Both the position numbers and the translations under genes were made by a program. Positions 14,050 to 23,452 of a stretch of DNA of 25,116 nt are shown piece by piece. This DNA comes from Suilimivivens sp964571145 (lineage in GTDB: Bacteria > Bacillota > Clostridia > Lachnospirales > Lachnospiraceae). The stretch is taken from contig CAZNAP010000031.1 of the NCBI GenBank assembly GCA_964571145.1, positions 1 to 25,116 of the forward strand. The letters are read 5' to 3'. The notes below the pieces were generated by a model. It ran no database searches. It was not told the DNA's origin and worked only from the letters and a program-made list of their open reading frames with translations. Each line of letters opens with the position of its first letter. Within the stretch, counting starts at the first letter, position 1.

Positions 14050-16953
14050 TTAATCTGTAACAATGCTTTCTCTTGGTCCCAGATAGGATTCAGGCACCTG
14101 TTCAAAATCTTTTGCAACTACTATCTTTTCCAAAACAAAAGCCGGGTCCATTGCATAAATTGTGAGAGTATTCATGCCCTGTTTAAATTCCATCGCTTTC
14201 TTTGTAATGTGAATCTGATTCAAAACGCCCTGCTCCCACTCTCTGCAACCATTGGTGCCTGCGTCAAAGCTTTGACTCACTGTAGATACTTTCATGATTT
14301 CATTATGATTAATCTGCAACCCAAAACATAAATTGTTGCCTCTACGAACCGGGTTACCCGGGGCACTGTATACTACCACGTCATAACTGCCGCTCTGCGG
14401 TACCCATAACTGATAAGTTATGGAAGGTGCATTTACACCGGGTTCAAAATAAGTGGTAGAAGGAAAGGCTTTCATTCCTGCTAACGTTTTACCATAATCT
14501 TTCAATTCAAGGAATTGTCCTGTTTCTGTATCTGCTTTCTGCGCATAATGAACTGCCTCTATTGATATATAGTTGTCATTAGGTAAGAAAGTCATTGCCT
14601 CAGTAATCTGTGTCCGCACGACTTCAATTGGAATTATAACCTTCACATTACCAGCTTCCGAACGCACGAAGAAGAATACTTCTTTCTTTGAAACCGCTTC
14701 ATCGCAGGGCTCTTCCATAATCTGCGCCACCAATTTCGCTCTATCAACCGAAACTAGAATCCTTTCTTCCAACAAAACAGTTCCTTCTGTTGCTGAAAAA
14801 GACACCAAATCATTCTCGCATTCTATTCTATATGAGAATGACTCTGCTCCACCATTTGCAACAATCAACTCAGTCGACTCGATATCCTTTTGTAAAAAGG
14901 CGTTCATGTAAATTGTTTTAGCACTCCAATCGCCGCCGGTGGAAAAGTCTTCATCCCAAGCGGTCGTCACAATCATTCTTTTCGTATTTACAGGCTCAAC
15001 ACGATGAATAATCGGGTATACGCAACCTTCGTCATTCCAATTTACAAATCCAATATGCTGAGACAACGCCATTCCATTCCATTTTCCGCCCAATAATCCA
15101 TGGAAATTCGCTGTCAATTCTCTATCTTTTTTTATGCATTTCAGGATTTCATCTGCTATAGAATTGGCAGCCTTTCGCCCTTGATGTGCCATCAACTTAT
15201 TCTGTCCTGCCAATAATTGCATGCGCAGTACATTAAAAGATGCAACTGCAGGATAATAAACCAATTCATAAAAAGATGCCTTTTGTGTCTCCGGAATTGC
15301 GTGCAGTAATGCATTGGCTTTGCTACTATTCTTCTCAGCCAACTGTAGCATAGAAACAGCCTCCCCGAAATGCGTGGGGTGATAAGTATCTGTTGTCAAA
15401 GCTTCCGGTTTTCTGTTATGATTTGTTTTCGTATAATCATGAATGAGTTCCGCTGTAATATTCTGCTGTTGATCAGACATAAAAGGAAATTGGCGTTTAA
15501 TCCAGTTACGCGTATAAGTATCGGTCTCATTGGGTGCATGAGTTCCATAAGTATCAAAATCATATGCTAAATCCATAAAGTAATTCAGCGGCAATTCATT
15601 AAACTTAATATCACCTACATTTACAATCCAGATATCCCTGATTCCGAAATCATAAGCCATGGCCATCTGTTCCCATACTTTAGGCAAATATGTACTGTTC
15701 ACCCATTCATAAGAAACAGGTCCGCCATGATAATCAAAATGGTAATACATACCCCAGCCACCATCCCGCTCACGCAGTTCCGGTGTAGGTAATGTCCTCA
15801 TATTTCCAAAATTATCTTCGCATAACATAAAGGTCACGCCATCCAATCCATCCCAGTCGCGCAAACCTTCTGTATGTTCATCTCCATAAAAATATGCTTC
15901 CACTTCTTTGTACAAAGCAAGCATTTGAGAAGCCTTTTGATCCTCTCGCTCACAATGTTTGTGAATTAATTCTCTTTGATTCGTAATAATATCTTTTAAT
16001 AAATCTATATTCTGTTTGAGCGTTGCATCCGGTCCCAGCATAGAAGAATCCCGCTCTCCACGCATACCGATTGTAATTACATTTTCAAATTGACCGCTTC
16101 TTTTTAGACCGTCTTCCCAATAGCGAAGCAGCCCTTCTCGGTTAGTATAATAATTCCACTCATTTCCATAAATAGATTCAGGTCCGCGCACTTTATCCCA
16201 TTCTTCGCTATGGCGCAAGCAGGGTTCATGATGAGAATTGCACATCACAATGCCATATTCATCGGCCAGCTGTGCACTTAATAACCCTGGACCGTCTAAA
16301 CTAAAGGAAGAACTCCACATAGCAGGCCACAAATAATTTCCTTTTAACCGCAATAACAATTCAAAGACCATATCATACATTTCAGCTGTAAAACCTCCGA
16401 AATGCTCCATGGTCCAGTTGCCAAATGCCGGCCATTCATCATTGATGAAAAAACCCCTGTATTTGACAGAAGGTTCTTTGGAAACCATTTGTATACTTTC
16501 CTCAAAAATTAATTCGGAGTGATGTTCCGGTTCTGCATCTGCCCAATTAATTAATGGTGATACCCCAATTAACTCTGATAAATGGTAAAGACCATAAATG
16601 GTTCCCCGTTTATCACTGCCCGCAATCACAAGTGCCTGTTTTATATTGGGATATGAATTCTTGATCAAAGCAATCTGATAGACTTCTCTTTTATTTTTAC
16701 AAGCTTCCAGATTCAGGGTGCCTTCTTGCTCAAAGCGTGTCAAAAGGCTACTGTGTCCAATCGTGCCAACCACAATGACACCTTCCTGTTTTCCGGACAA
16801 AAGGATTTCTTCGGATTCGATTCTGGGATGACTTCCGGTTACACGTTCCACATCCTTGCAAACTTTCGCAACTATTTTCTTAACGCCACTATATGCAGCC
16901 TCTTCTACTAAAAATGGAGTTGTTACACCATTTCTCACTAACGTAAACGACAT
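14050..16953 (-). CDS. GH115 xylan alpha-1,2-glucuronidase
   Basis: A 967-residue enzyme of the GH115 family, which removes (4-O-methyl)glucuronic acid from xylan and large xylo-oligosaccharides. Family-typical stretches are near the first third: GSDKRGTIYGLYHLSE, SPLINWADAEP, VKYRGFFINDEWPAFGNW, NYLWPAMWSSSF, CNSHHEPCLRHSEEW, VITIGMRGERDSSM, then GGWGMYYHFDYHGGPVSYEW and IWIVNVGDIKFNELPLNYFM. The C-terminal portion fits the accessory beta domain (TYFEPGV, PGNPVRRGNNLCFGLQIN). No signal peptide, so it is probably cytoplasmic and works on imported oligosaccharides. The start is set at 16953 because AGGAGG (16964-16969) lies ten bases upstream. The longer frame from 16986 begins inside the T-tail of a hairpin and has no ribosome site. 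Only 122 bases separate it from the ATPase gene. Confidence 0.92.
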   Translation of the reverse strand: MSFTLVRNGVTTPFLVEEAAYSGVKKIVAKVCKDVERVTGSHPRIESEEILLSGKQEGVIVVGTIGHSSLLTRFEQEGTLNLEACKNKREVYQIALIKNSYPNIKQALVIAGSDKRGTIYGLYHLSELIGVSPLINWADAEPEHHSELIFEESIQMVSKEPSVKYRGFFINDEWPAFGNWTMEHFGGFTAEMYDMVFELLLRLKGNYLWPAMWSSSFSLDGPGLLSAQLADEYGIVMCNSHHEPCLRHSEEWDKVRGPESIYGNEWNYYTNREGLLRYWEDGLKRSGQFENVITIGMRGERDSSMLGPDATLKQNIDLLKDIITNQRELIHKHCEREDQKASQMLALYKEVEAYFYGDEHTEGLRDWDGLDGVTFMLCEDNFGNMRTLPTPELRERDGGWGMYYHFDYHGGPVSYEWVNSTYLPKVWEQMAMAYDFGIRDIWIVNVGDIKFNELPLNYFMDLAYDFDTYGTHAPNETDTYTRNWIKRQFPFMSDQQQNITAELIHDYTKTNHNRKPEALTTDTYHPTHFGEAVSMLQLAEKNSSKANALLHAIPETQKASFYELVYYPAVASFNVLRMQLLAGQNKLMAHQGRKAANSIADEILKCIKKDRELTANFHGLLGGKWNGMALSQHIGFVNWNDEGCVYPIIHRVEPVNTKRMIVTTAWDEDFSTGGDWSAKTIYMNAFLQKDIESTELIVANGGAESFSYRIECENDLVSFSATEGTVLLEERILVSVDRAKLVAQIMEEPCDEAVSKKEVFFFVRSEAGNVKVIIPIEVVRTQITEAMTFLPNDNYISIEAVHYAQKADTETGQFLELKDYGKTLAGMKAFPSTTYFEPGVNAPSITYQLWVPQSGSYDVVVYSAPGNPVRRGNNLCFGLQINHNEIMKVSTVSQSFDAGTNGCREWEQGVLNQIHITKKAMEFKQGMNTLTIYAMDPAFVLEKIVVAKDFEQVPESYLGPRESIVTD

Positions 16954-16986
16954 ACAACCAAATCCTCCTAAGGGTTTATATTTCAT

Positions 16987-17030
16987 AAAAATAAGGACAT
17001 TCTAATATCTACTATTAGAATATCCTTATT
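16987..17030 (-). terminator. Terminator-like hairpin in front of the GH115 gene
   Basis: The arms 16990-17007 and 17013-17030 are 18 bases each, with 17 of 18 positions complementary and a five-base loop. On the - strand the hairpin runs straight into TTATTTTT. The form is that of an AT-rich intrinsic terminator ending ATPase transcription. Its position, some 35 bases before the GH115 start and with no obvious promoter after it, also allows an attenuator or operator role. Confidence 0.6.
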
Positions 17031-17075
17031 TGCGTTTGAAATCTTATCAAATATTGCGATTTTCTCCTTAAGATT

Positions 17076-18368
17076 TTAAATACAAAAAGCACTATATAAA
17101 GGTACCGATTTTATCCCATTTACAAATCCAAAATTACGACTTGAAATTCTGATTGCATATTCCGGTTTATATTTTTCCATATAAACCAGCATGCTTTTGG
17201 CTTTCACATGTTCTCCTGCCTTGCATTCAACTGGAATCACATGCCCATCCTTTTGTATTAGAAAATCCACTTCTGCAGTATTATCCGATTCCCAATAGCA
17301 TAAATCATACCCATTTGTCTTTAGCACTATTGACACATAGTTTTCTGTTAATATTCCTCGAAAATGCTCTGTTTCAGGACTATCTATAGCACTCAATGTC
17401 ATTCCTGTTCTTGCTGACAGAATTCCTATATCGCTGTAATACAATTTAAAAGAAGTCAAGTCCTGATAAGCTGCAATAGGAAAAAAGCCTTGATTACACT
17501 TGACACATGGATTCACAATGCCAGCTCTTATAAGCCAATCAATTGCATCTCCATATTGCGATGCTCGTGCACCTGTTTTAATGAGTTTATACTGAAATTT
17601 TTTTGAATCTTTGGCCAATTGCATTGGTAAAGAATCATAAGCTGCAAAAATGCGTACAGTATCATTTCCATCTGCGTATTTCGTCATATCAGCAATATAA
17701 GAATTTAGCAGCATCTGTCTAACTTCATCCTGTTTAATTGGAGAATCTTTTATAAGATCGGCATTTACTGCTGCAGGCATTCCCCCAACTATACAATAAT
17801 GTCGGAATTCCTGTAATGCCTCCTCGTGTAGAACCTTATCCATTGGACAATTAGCAGCATAATGCTCACGAATTGTATCTGCAAGAAGTTGTTTGCCTTT
17901 TGCCCACAAAACCTCTTCCAAATCCATCGGATACATGGTAACCATCTGTACCTTTCCTACAGGAAACGAATACTTTTCACGATTCAGAGCAACTCCCAAA
18001 AGACTTCCTGCCGCTATTAAGTGATATTCCGGTGCTTCCTCTGCAAAGTATTTCATAGAAGTTAATGCACGCTCACACAATTGAACCTCATCAAAAATAA
18101 TCAATGTCTCTTCTGGAATAATCTGCGTTTGATAATACTTTTCCAATATAGAAACTAAATGCTCCGGATGAATATCTACATCAAAATATTTACCAATGCT
18201 CTCGTCTGTTTCAAAATTAATATAAATAGTATTTTTATAATATTCATTTCCAAGACTTCTCATCAGATATGTTTTACCTACCTGCCTAGCTCCATAAATC
18301 AACATTGGCATTCTATCTTTAGTACAACTTTTCCAATCTAAAAGTGTCTTCATCAGTTTACGCTTCAT
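17076..18368 (-). CDS. AAA_14/DUF4143 family ATPase
   Basis: A 430-residue ATPase of the widespread AAA_14 plus DUF4143 architecture, whose cell function is unsettled (proposed links to toxin-antitoxin or nucleic-acid processing). Walker A is GARQVGKT (26-33). Walker B is LIIFDEVQ with Asp93/Glu94. AAGSLLG (sensor-like) follows, then PMDLEEVLWA. The C-terminal DUF4143 part has the YYSDIGILSA segment and a PD-(D/E)XK-like signature: GILTENYV, EVDFLI, VIPVECKAG. The start at 18368 has AGGAGG eight bases upstream. The longer frame would begin at a GTG that is part of that ribosome site. It has its own strong promoter next to a perfect palindrome. Such genes are often scattered singly by horizontal transfer; here it stands alone between purL and GH115. 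Confidence 0.92.
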   Translation of the reverse strand: MKRKLMKTLLDWKSCTKDRMPMLIYGARQVGKTYLMRSLGNEYYKNTIYINFETDESIGKYFDVDIHPEHLVSILEKYYQTQIIPEETLIIFDEVQLCERALTSMKYFAEEAPEYHLIAAGSLLGVALNREKYSFPVGKVQMVTMYPMDLEEVLWAKGKQLLADTIREHYAANCPMDKVLHEEALQEFRHYCIVGGMPAAVNADLIKDSPIKQDEVRQMLLNSYIADMTKYADGNDTVRIFAAYDSLPMQLAKDSKKFQYKLIKTGARASQYGDAIDWLIRAGIVNPCVKCNQGFFPIAAYQDLTSFKLYYSDIGILSARTGMTLSAIDSPETEHFRGILTENYVSIVLKTNGYDLCYWESDNTAEVDFLIQKDGHVIPVECKAGEHVKAKSMLVYMEKYKPEYAIRISSRNFGFVNGIKSVPLYSAFCI

Positions 18369-18392
18369 AGAATACACCTCCTATCTGATAAA

Positions 18393-18421
18393 ATTATATC
18401 ATGTAAATAGGTTTACGTCAA
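18393..18421 (-). promoter_or_regulatory. Promoter of the ATPase gene
   Basis: On the - strand TTGACG (18421-18416), a 17-base spacer, TATAAT (18398-18393), with an extended -10 TGA before it. The -35 touches the inner end of the 60-base palindrome (base 18421 is shared). The predicted leader is about 20 bases. Confidence 0.82.
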
Positions 18422-18480
18422 TTTTAATGCATTGCAATGCACTTATACCCATGAATAAGTGCATTGCAATGCATTAAAAT
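18421..18480. repeat. Perfect 60-base inverted repeat (26-base arms, 8-base loop)
   Basis: Bases 18421-18446 and 18455-18480 are exact reverse complements around ACCCATGA. Each arm itself contains the self-complementary 14-mer TGCATTGCAATGCA (18427-18440 and 18461-18474), so that 14-mer is also a direct repeat 34 bases apart. The element directly abuts the -35 of the ATPase promoter and follows the purL terminator by two bases. It is a candidate operator, cruciform or residue of a palindromic mobile element. Confidence 0.9.
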
Positions 18481-18482
18481 CC

Positions 18483-18523
18483 AAAAAATACCAGAGATCC
18501 AAAAACTACTGAATCTCTGGTAT
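18483..18523 (-). terminator. Intrinsic terminator of purL
   Basis: The 11-base arms 18488-18498 (ATACCAGAGAT) and 18513-18523 are perfect reverse complements with a 14-base loop. On the - strand they are followed by a run of six Ts. It lies 15 bases past the purL stop codon. Confidence 0.85.
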
Positions 18524-18537
18524 CACTTAACAACACC

Positions 18538-21500
18538 TTATTTAAAGTATTTCACTCCTGATTCAAATACCTTCATATCCTGTTCTCCATAAATATTCAT
18601 CGCTACACCGTTACCACGTCGTTCACAATGTGCCATTTTGCCGTAGCATCTGCCATCTATAGAAGTAATACCTTCAATTGCACTATAGGAGCCATTTACA
18701 TTCCACTCCTCATCCATTGATACGTTTCCGTTCAAATCAGCATACTGCGTTGCAACCTGTCCATTAGCAAACAGCTTATCAATCCATTCCTTAGGAGCTA
18801 CAAATCTGCCTTCTCCATGAGATGCCGGACTAACGTAAGTTGCTCCCAGCTCTGCTCCCTGTAACCATGGTGATTTATTGGATACCACTTTGGTATAAAC
18901 CATCTTGGAAATGTGTCGGTTTATGGTGTTAAATGTCAAGGTAGGTGAGTCTTCTTTTTGTCCGATTATTTCACCGTAAGGTACAAGTCCCAGTTTAATC
19001 AACGCCTGGAAACCGTTACAGATACCAAGTACTAAACCATCCTTCTGATTCAATAATGACATAACTGCTTCTTGAATTCTGGCATTACGGAACGCAGTTG
19101 CAAAGAATTTAGCACTTCCGTCCGGTTCATCACCGGCTGAGAAACCACCGGGGAACATGATAATCTGTGCATTCTCAATATCACGAACAAAAATTTCTAC
19201 TGAATCACGAATATCCTGTGCCGTTTGATTCTTAAATACTCTGGTCACTACATCTGCACCGGCTCTGGTAAATGCCTGACTACTGTCATACTCGCAGTTT
19301 GTTCCGGGGAATACCGGTATAAATACCTTCGGTCTTGCGACTTTGTTTTTACATACATAAACAGAATCAGCTTTATATATTGTGGAAGAAACTGCATCCT
19401 TATCCTTGGAAGCTTTGGTCGGGAATACCTTTTCCAGTTTGGCTGTCCAAGTCTTTAATGCCTCTTCCATGGTAATTGTTACATTCTGATAAGTAAACAA
19501 GCCATTATCAACCACTTCAGCAACAGTTCTGTAATTCAGCTCATCTGCTCCGCTTCCTTCAACTGCTAATGCCTGTGCTGCTTCCTTGCTCATTTCCAGG
19601 ACAATATCTCCCAGACAGTTTTCAAATAAATCCACAGGTTTCAAATCTTCTGCAAAAGTCACACCCAGTTTATTTCCAAATGCCATTTTGCTGATTCCTG
19701 AAACCAAGCCGTGTGCATCCAGCGCATACGCTGCTTTCACCTTACCTGCTTTCATTAATTCAGAAATGAATTTGAATGTCTGCATAGTATGTTCATAAAC
19801 CGGAATATCATATTCATCTTTATCAAACCAGAACTGAACCAGCACATCCCCTTCTGTCTTCAATTCGGGTGTAATCATATCCTGTATCGTAGCCACGTCC
19901 ACTGCAAAGGAAACTAAAGTAGGCGGAACATCAATTTCATTAAAGGTTCCGGACATACTGTCCTTGCCACCAATCGAAGGAAGTCCATAACCAATTTGTG
20001 CATCATAAGCACCAAGCAACGCTGCAAAAGGCTGGCTCCATCTCTCCGGATCAGATGTCATACGTCTGAAATATTCCTGGAAAGTAAATCTGATTTTGGT
20101 GAAATCACCGCCACCTGCTACGATTTTTGCCATAGATTCCGTAACTGCATATACGGCTCCATGATAAGGGCTCCAAGATGATAAATAAGGATCAAATCCA
20201 TAACTCATCATTGTGACTGTATCTGTTTTGCCACCTAATACCGGCAGTTTTGCTACCATAGACTGTGTTTCTGTGAGCTGGTACTTACCACCATAAGGCA
20301 TTAATACACTTCCTGCGCCAATGGAAGCATCAAATCGTTCAACCAATCCCTTCTGAGAACATACATTTAAATCCTGTAACTCTTCCAGCCAAGCGCCTTT
20401 AACATCATCTGCATCCAGCAACTCCTGCACTTTAGGAAGTGCTATTTTCTGGAAATAATTATCTTCTTCCTTGGGAATATCTACTACCACGCTGGTTTCC
20501 TGATGTGCACCGTTGGTATCCAAGAAGGCTCTGGAAATATTGACAATTTCATTGCCTCTCCACTTCAGTACCAGTCTGGGTTCCTTAGTAACCACTGCTA
20601 CCGGAACTGCCTCCAGATTTTCTTCCCCTGCATATGCCAAGAAAGTATCCACATCCTGAGGTGCCACAACTACTGCCATTCTTTCCTGAGATTCGGAAAT
20701 TGCCAGTTCTGTTCCATCCAGACCCGCATATTTCTTGGGTACTTTATCTAAGTCCACGACCAAACCATCTGCCAGTTCTCCAATTGCAACGGAAACACCA
20801 CCGGCACCAAAATCGTTACATTTCTTAATAATCTGACTCACTTCTCCCCTACGGAAAAGTCTTTGTATTTTACGTTCAGTAGGTGCATTTCCCTTTTGTA
20901 CTTCTGCTCCGCACTTCTCAATAGAGCTTTCTGTATGTACTTTTGAGGAACCCGTTGCACCACCGCAACCATCACGTCCGGTTTTACCACCCAATAAGAT
21001 AATGATATCGTCCGGATCGGAATTTTCTCTGATAACACATTTTCTGGGAGCCGCACCCATTACGGCACCAATTTCCATACGTTTTGCCACATAAGACGGG
21101 TGATACAGCTCTTTCACAAAGCCGGTTGCCAGTCCAATCTGATTTCCATAGGAAGAATAACCGCTAGCCGCGCCTCTTACCAGCTGCTTCTGGGGCAGTT
21201 TTCCTATTAATGTTTCTGAAACCGGTACTGTAGGATCAGCTGCACCGGTAATACGCATTGCCTGATAAACGTAGCCACGTCCTGATAAAGGATCTCTGAT
21301 TGCACCGCCCAAACAGGTTGCCGCACCACCAAATGGTTCGATTTCTGTTGGGTGATTATGTGTTTCATTCTTGAAAAAGACCAACCACTCTTCTGTTTCC
21401 GGACCGTTTCCATAATCCATTTCTACCGGCACAACCACTGAACAGGCATTAATTTCATCGGATTCTTCCATATCCTGAAGCTTGCCATCTTTCTTTAATT

Positions 21501-22353
21501 TACGCATGGCCATTAAAGCCAAATCCATCAGACATACAAATTTATCATCACGACCGGCGAAAATCTCATTTCTGGTATCCAAATAGCTTTCATAAGTAGT
21601 CGTAAGTGGTACTTTATAATAGCCTTCTTTAAATTCTACATTCTTTAACTCTGTAGAAAAAGTAGTATGACGACAGTGGTCTGACCAGTAAGTGTCCAAC
21701 ACACGAATTTCTGTCATAGTAGGATTTCTGTGTTCTTCATTCTTATAGTAATTCTGTATGTGCTGGAAATCCTTGAATGTCATAGCCAGTTCCAGACTTT
21801 TATATAATGAAGAAAGTGCTTCTTCCGGCATATCCTGAAAGCCGTCAAAAACAGTCACATCCGCCGGTTCTTCATATTCCGTAATCAGCGTCTGTGGCTT
21901 CTCTATACCCGTTTCTCTGGAATCAACAGGATTAATACAATATGCCTTAATGCGATTAAATTCTTCTTGTGTAAAATCTCCTGTCAGCAGATAGGTTACT
22001 GCAGTTTTGATAATCGGTTCTTCGTCTTCTTTCAAAAACTTGATACACTGAACGGCTGAATCTGCACGTTGATCAAATTGTCCCGGCAAAAATTCAACAC
22101 TGAAAACCTGTCCATTAGCCGGAATCTCTATATTTTCTCTGTACAAAATATCTACAGGTGGTTCTGAAAAGACGCTGTTTAACGCTCTTTCAAATGTTTC
22201 CTTCGAAATATTCTCCACATCATAGCGGATAAAAACCCGAACCTCCAAGATGTCTGTAATTCCTAAATAACTACCGATTTCTTCTTTCAGTTCCTTAGCC
22301 CTGACTGCAAAAGGCTCCTTCTTTTCCACATAGATACGTTTTACATTTTCCAT
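18538..22353 (-). CDS. purL: Phosphoribosylformylglycinamidine synthase, single-chain form
   Basis: 1271 residues, the large fused form (synthetase plus glutaminase) rather than the split PurS/PurQ/PurL of Bacillus. It converts FGAR to FGAM in purine synthesis, using ATP and glutamine. The N-terminal PurS-like domain covers about 1-150. The linker has DTYWSDHCRHTTF (about 220-232). The catalytic FGAM synthase core has ETHNHPTEIEPFGGAATC (about 330-347) and GGKTGRDGCGGATGSS (about 455-470), with a second AIR-synthase-like half having SIGGKDSMSGTF. The C-terminal class I GATase (about 1010-1271) has PGTNCEYD, nucleophile Cys1112 in LGICNGFQ, and His1242/Glu1244 in MAHCERR. GGAGG lies 15 bases before the ATG, a long spacing, but no other start is available. 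It begins 37 bases after the TetR gene and probably shares its transcript. Confidence 0.97.
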   Translation of the reverse strand: MENVKRIYVEKKEPFAVRAKELKEEIGSYLGITDILEVRVFIRYDVENISKETFERALNSVFSEPPVDILYRENIEIPANGQVFSVEFLPGQFDQRADSAVQCIKFLKEDEEPIIKTAVTYLLTGDFTQEEFNRIKAYCINPVDSRETGIEKPQTLITEYEEPADVTVFDGFQDMPEEALSSLYKSLELAMTFKDFQHIQNYYKNEEHRNPTMTEIRVLDTYWSDHCRHTTFSTELKNVEFKEGYYKVPLTTTYESYLDTRNEIFAGRDDKFVCLMDLALMAMRKLKKDGKLQDMEESDEINACSVVVPVEMDYGNGPETEEWLVFFKNETHNHPTEIEPFGGAATCLGGAIRDPLSGRGYVYQAMRITGAADPTVPVSETLIGKLPQKQLVRGAASGYSSYGNQIGLATGFVKELYHPSYVAKRMEIGAVMGAAPRKCVIRENSDPDDIIILLGGKTGRDGCGGATGSSKVHTESSIEKCGAEVQKGNAPTERKIQRLFRRGEVSQIIKKCNDFGAGGVSVAIGELADGLVVDLDKVPKKYAGLDGTELAISESQERMAVVVAPQDVDTFLAYAGEENLEAVPVAVVTKEPRLVLKWRGNEIVNISRAFLDTNGAHQETSVVVDIPKEEDNYFQKIALPKVQELLDADDVKGAWLEELQDLNVCSQKGLVERFDASIGAGSVLMPYGGKYQLTETQSMVAKLPVLGGKTDTVTMMSYGFDPYLSSWSPYHGAVYAVTESMAKIVAGGGDFTKIRFTFQEYFRRMTSDPERWSQPFAALLGAYDAQIGYGLPSIGGKDSMSGTFNEIDVPPTLVSFAVDVATIQDMITPELKTEGDVLVQFWFDKDEYDIPVYEHTMQTFKFISELMKAGKVKAAYALDAHGLVSGISKMAFGNKLGVTFAEDLKPVDLFENCLGDIVLEMSKEAAQALAVEGSGADELNYRTVAEVVDNGLFTYQNVTITMEEALKTWTAKLEKVFPTKASKDKDAVSSTIYKADSVYVCKNKVARPKVFIPVFPGTNCEYDSSQAFTRAGADVVTRVFKNQTAQDIRDSVEIFVRDIENAQIIMFPGGFSAGDEPDGSAKFFATAFRNARIQEAVMSLLNQKDGLVLGICNGFQALIKLGLVPYGEIIGQKEDSPTLTFNTINRHISKMVYTKVVSNKSPWLQGAELGATYVSPASHGEGRFVAPKEWIDKLFANGQVATQYADLNGNVSMDEEWNVNGSYSAIEGITSIDGRCYGKMAHCERRGNGVAMNIYGEQDMKVFESGVKYFK

Positions 22354-22390
22354 AATAAACTGATTTTTCCTCCAAATAATTTGATTTTAT

Positions 22391-22975
22391 TTATTCCTCT
22401 GCAACCAAACCCTGCATTACATACAAAATTTCTCTATCCACGGTTGCTTCTGATACCCCTCTTGTTTGCGACGCAATCTTCAGCCCTTCTATTACATACA
22501 TAATATTTCTGGCTGCTCCCCCTGCATCTTCACAATAAAACTCCCCATTATCAACACCGGCCTGAATTAACTTCTCAATAATATATACCGCAGCATCAAA
22601 CTGTTTTTTTAGTAGATTTTCTTTCGCCGGAATTTTATTTGCAAAAAAATATTCATAAATCGCCTTGTTCAACGAAGGCTTTTTACTCAGTAGCTCTTTC
22701 TTTTGTTCTTTTAAAAACAATGCCAGTATATCAGACGGGTCTGCTTTCTCCGGAAGACTTCCTGTAAACACATCATCCGCTTCCTGTTGCTCCAACAGCA
22801 ATACTTCCTCAAACAATTCTTTCGTACTGGGGAAATACAGATAAAGCCCACCACGGCTGATTTCGCAGGTTTCTACAATATCTTTCATGGTTACTTCTTT
22901 ATATCCCTTTTCCATAAAAACTTTTCTGGCTGTTTCAACAATATATTTCTTCTTTTGTTGTGATTTATCGCTCAT
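22391..22975 (-). CDS. TetR/AcrR-family transcriptional regulator
   Basis: A 194-residue repressor-type protein. The N-terminal helix-turn-helix (about 10-55) has the family pattern IVETARKVFMEKGYKEVTMKDI, then CEISRGGLYLYFPSTKELF. The alpha-helical C-terminal half is the ligand-binding and dimer domain, and its ligand is unreadable from sequence. AGGAG lies six to seven bases before the ATG. It starts nine bases after the stop of the unknown gene and ends 37 bases before purL, so the three probably form one transcript. The divergent MFS transporter is the usual kind of target for such a regulator (inference). Confidence 0.93.
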   Translation of the reverse strand: MSDKSQQKKKYIVETARKVFMEKGYKEVTMKDIVETCEISRGGLYLYFPSTKELFEEVLLLEQQEADDVFTGSLPEKADPSDILALFLKEQKKELLSKKPSLNKAIYEYFFANKIPAKENLLKKQFDAAVYIIEKLIQAGVDNGEFYCEDAGGAARNIMYVIEGLKIASQTRGVSEATVDREILYVMQGLVAEE

Positions 22976-22984
22976 ATCCTACTC

Positions 22985-23452
22985 CTATGCCAACGGTTTA
23001 TCCCAAATATCCAACAGATCCTTCATTTTCAACAACGCATGCAGAAAAATTCCGCCATCTACAGCCTGCGTCCAAAGAACCCCTTTCGTCATACCGCCCA
23101 GCACATATTTGGACAGAATACCCATCACTACATCTATTTCTTTCAGCCCGGCATGTTCAATTGCAGCCAGTTCATCTTCCATATTTCCAATACGGTTCCT
23201 TGTGTATATATATTGGTAATTACGATCCATAAGACCGGTTGCCTGCATTTCTTTCACGAAACTCAATAGGGTGCTGTCATATACCGGAATCGGCACTGAT
23301 TGGCTTGGACTGTTATCGCCTGTATACATCTGAAATGATTTTTGTCCCTGCTTTTGTTCGAACCATGAAATATAGCGAAATAAATCACCTAAAGCGGCTC
23401 GGTATTTATTTACCATTTCCTGCTTATAAAGATTTTCGTTTTCCATAGACAT
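22985..23452 (-). CDS. Conserved-looking protein of unknown function, 155 residues
   Basis: I do not recognise the family with confidence; it may belong to a Clostridia domain-of-unknown-function group such as DUF6508, which I cannot check. The start at 23452 (MSMENENLY) is chosen because AAAGGG lies five bases upstream; the longer frame from 23515 begins in AT-rich intergenic DNA. It has no signal peptide or membrane helix, so it should be cytoplasmic. Visible pieces are an N-terminal helix with YRAALGDLFRYISWFEQKQG, a middle YDSTLLSFVKEMQATGLMD, and a C-terminal half with GLKEIDVVMGILSKYVLGG and a TKGVLWTQAVDGGIFLHALLKM stretch broken into helices. The gene is first in the unit with TetR and purL and nine bases ahead of TetR. 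Confidence 0.75.
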   Translation of the reverse strand: MSMENENLYKQEMVNKYRAALGDLFRYISWFEQKQGQKSFQMYTGDNSPSQSVPIPVYDSTLLSFVKEMQATGLMDRNYQYIYTRNRIGNMEDELAAIEHAGLKEIDVVMGILSKYVLGGMTKGVLWTQAVDGGIFLHALLKMKDLLDIWDKPLA

